From contig CAZUCU010000025.1 of the NCBI GenBank assembly GCA_964618845.1, positions 1 to 7,939 of the forward strand: DNA of 7,939 nucleotides, given 5' to 3'. The stretch is from CAZUCU01 sp964618845. Lineage in GTDB: Bacteria; Patescibacteriota; Minisyncoccia; Phycocordibacterales; JAACPR01. Positions 6,884 through 7,939 of this stretch are shown here, one piece after another. The notes below the pieces were generated by a model. That model saw nothing but the letters and a program-made list of their open reading frames with translations. It did not search any database and was not told where the DNA came from. Position 1 is the first letter of the stretch; each line of letters opens with the position of its first letter. The position numbers were made by a program, and so were the translations under genes.

Positions 6884-6929
6884 GTCGTCATTCTCGCACC
6901 ATCACACTTCATTCCCGCGCAGGCAAAAA
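6884..6929. repeat. Decayed REP-like repeat
   Basis: GTCGTCATTCTCGCA (6884-6898) and TTCATTCCCGCGCAGGC (6908-6924) resemble the left half of the CGTCATTCCCGCG-type palindrome, but the matching right half is lost and runs into AAAAAT. This looks like two eroded units related to the intact copy at 2972-2997. The AT-rich stretch from 6930 to 7050 shows no convincing gene. Confidence 0.55.
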
Positions 6930-7040
6930 TTTATACCTTTATAAAATTCATAATTTCTTTAACTTTTTTTATATTGATCAAATTGATAAAGAATTAATAA
7001 AAAATATCAAACAAAAATTTATGAAAATTTTGTATTCATA

Positions 7041-7106
7041 TTAAACAAAATCGAAAACCCACCATTCGGTGGGTTTTCTCGGCTGGCTAATTGAATAGCC
7101 CTCATA
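7041..7106 (-). ncRNA. Putative small RNA B
   Basis: On the minus strand a roughly 65-base unit runs from a promoter at 7113-7140 to a strong terminator hairpin. The body holds a hairpin GGCUA/UAGCC (7096-7100 with 7085-7089, 6-base loop), then CAGCCGAG and the terminator. It lies upstream of dnaE on the same strand, but dnaE has its own promoter 210 bases further on, so B looks separate and not a dnaE leader. A 22-codon frame (MYEGYSISQPRKPTEWWVFD...) spans it, but its ATG is only 3 bases after the -10 box and would fall before the expected RNA start; its WW comes from the terminator stem. B is less structured than A. Its role is unknown. Confidence 0.5.
7053..7078 (-). terminator. Intrinsic terminator of small RNA B
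   Basis: A perfect 11-bp stem, GAAAACCCACC/GGTGGGTTTTC (7053-7063 with 7068-7078), has a 4-base loop. On the minus strand it is followed by GATTTTG, an imperfect U-tract. No plus-strand gene lies just upstream, which points to a minus-strand transcript as its user. Confidence 0.8.
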
Positions 7107-7112
7107 CATATT

Positions 7113-7140
7113 AGTCTAGCAAACCTTGTTTCAAAGTCAA
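7113..7140 (-). promoter_or_regulatory. Promoter of small RNA B
   Basis: On the minus strand TTGACT (7135-7140), a 16-base spacer and TAGACT (7113-7118) preceded by TGC form a -35 and extended -10 pair. The flanks match the promoter of small RNA A (AAAATTGACTTTG, then AGGTTT before the -10). It overlaps the divergent rnhB promoter region. Confidence 0.6.
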
Positions 7141-7153
7141 TTTTCATTATAAT
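7126..7153 (+). promoter_or_regulatory. rnhB promoter, near-leaderless
   Basis: TATAAT at 7148-7153 is a perfect -10 box lying 9 bases before the rnhB ATG at 7163, so the leader should be about 0-3 bases. TTGTTT at 7126-7131 (16-base spacer) is a weak -35. The site is intermingled with the divergent promoter of small RNA B, so the two starts may compete for RNA polymerase. Confidence 0.7.
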
Positions 7154-7162
7154 TGAAAATTG

Positions 7163-7789
7163 ATGAATTTAATTAAGTTGCAAAAACAAGGATTTAAATA
7201 TATTTGCGGAGTTGATGAGGCGGGGCGAGGTCCACTTGCGGGTCCCATGTCTTTTTCTTTTTTTGTTGTTACAATAATTCAGTACAAAGAAATAATGAAC
7301 CCACTTCTCAAAATTGGATTACATGATTCCAAACAACTTTCAGAGAAAAAAAGAGAAGAAATTTTTGGTGCGATAAAAAAACTTGGCGACAAGGTTCAAT
7401 TCAAAAATTCTATGATTTCAGAAAAGTTGATTGATAAACTTGGAATTTCGAGATGTGTAAAAATTCTCCTTAAAAGACTTCTAAGGAGAATTGATCACAC
7501 AAACAAGACATATTTTTTGGTTGATGGTTCTATAAAATTTCCAAAAGAATTTATACATAAGGTTATTATTCGTGGTGATTCAATTGAACCGGTAATCATG
7601 GCAGCTTCGGTGATCTCCAAAGTTAAAAGAGATAGAAGAATGGTAAAACTTGCAGAGAAATTTCCCAAATATGGTTTTGAAATTCATAAAGGATATGGCA
7701 CATCTTCACACATAAAAGCAATCAAAAAATATGGTTTATCAGAAATCCACAGGAGGAGCTTTTGTAAAAATTTAAAAACTCGAAATTAG
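7163..7789 (+). CDS. rnhB: Ribonuclease HII
   Basis: This enzyme cuts the RNA strand of RNA:DNA hybrids, removing primers and misincorporated ribonucleotides. The protein has 208 residues from the ATG at 7163; an in-frame TTG just upstream (7160) is less likely because TATAAT lies 7148-7153 and the RNA should start near 7160-7163. GVDEAGRGPLAGP (16-28) holds catalytic D18/E19. DSKQLS is at 55-60, LVDGS gives D121, and AASVISKVKRDR gives D157; these are the four expected acidic residues. The C-terminal HKGYGT...KYGLSEIHRRSF signature is intact. The segment after GPLAGP reads MSFSFFVVTIIQ in place of the usual small-residue VVAAAVV strand, which is unusual but conservative in hydrophobicity. 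The last codons (CGAAATTAG) already look like the repeat words that follow. Confidence 0.97.
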   Translation: MNLIKLQKQGFKYICGVDEAGRGPLAGPMSFSFFVVTIIQYKEIMNPLLKIGLHDSKQLSEKKREEIFGAIKKLGDKVQFKNSMISEKLIDKLGISRCVKILLKRLLRRIDHTNKTYFLVDGSIKFPKEFIHKVIIRGDSIEPVIMAASVISKVKRDRRMVKLAEKFPKYGFEIHKGYGTSSHIKAIKKYGLSEIHRRSFCKNLKTRN

Positions 7790-7796
7790 AAACACA

Positions 7797-7939
7797 AAAT
7801 TCGAAACAAGCACGAAATGGTAAAGAAATCCGAAATACGAAGCACGAAATTCGAAACAAGCACGAAATCAGAAATCCGAAATTCCAAACCCTTGTTTCTG
7901 ATTTCGAATTTAGAATTTCGGATTTGTTTCGAATTTCGT
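7797..7939. repeat. Foldback array of CGAAAT-type repeat words after rnhB
   Basis: A perfect 22-bp direct repeat lies at 7797-7818 and 7847-7868 (period 50; core TTCGAAACAAGCACGAAAT). GAAATCCGAAAT occurs at 7825-7836 and 7871-7882. The array then turns back on itself: 7844-7859 is the exact inverse complement of 7924-7939, and 7863-7874 of 7895-7906. The array therefore folds into large hairpins and may help end rnhB transcription. It runs off the window edge. The same word, inverted, is beside thrS at 1151-1176. No gene is seen here. Confidence 0.9.

Noticed and set aside
7041..7109. 22-residue peptide ending in WWVFDFV, suggesting a Trp attenuator
   Set aside because: The WW codons are the terminator stem itself (GGTGGG), the ATG lies before the expected RNA start, and no tryptophan gene follows.
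7781..7939. CRISPR array
   Set aside because: The repeat words are irregular, vary in length and spacing and run in both orientations; there are no unique spacers of constant size and no cas genes.

Overview
The window is AT-rich and gene-dense, with single genes each carrying their own promoter. Four traits suggest a reduced genome of the Candidate Phyla Radiation (Patescibacteria, Parcubacteria-like): AT-rich DNA, start codons placed within a few bases of a -10 box, a threonyl-tRNA synthetase without its usual first domain, and a surface protein with an IPNTGP cell-surface sorting signal. This is an inference from style; no rRNA or marker gene is present to place it. The five protein-gene stops are TAA or TAG and no in-frame TGA is seen, so the standard code fits but is not proven.

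Layout from left to right. Positions 1-1100 (+) hold the 3' part of a secreted, cell-surface protein: Tyr/Asp repeats, two PKD/Ig-like domains, acidic linkers and a sorting signal. A perfect bidirectional hairpin terminator (1111-1141) separates it from the convergent thrS (1183-2919, -). Between thrS and dnaE lie a REP-like palindrome, a small hypothetical gene (3096-3320, +), a putative structured small RNA on the minus strand (about 3404 to 3318), and a 126-bp inverted-repeat element that overlaps the last codons of dnaE. The replicative polymerase gene dnaE fills 3601-6819 (-). The 340-bp gap after it holds the dnaE promoter, a decayed REP-like copy, a second putative small RNA (about 7106 to 7041, -) and the rnhB promoter. 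RNase HII (rnhB, 7163-7789, +) follows. Its end runs into a foldback array of CGAAAT-type words (7797-7939) that continues past the window edge.

The genes are a mix of housekeeping functions: translation (thrS), replication (dnaE), RNA:DNA hybrid removal (rnhB) and one surface protein. No operon is evident. The signal most worth a second look is the pair of minus-strand small RNA units. They share a -35 region, extended -10 boxes, a similar 5' end and an intrinsic terminator; one of them folds into a near-perfect three-way junction with a UUCG tetraloop. The second is the common leaderless geometry of the promoters of dnaE, thrS and rnhB.
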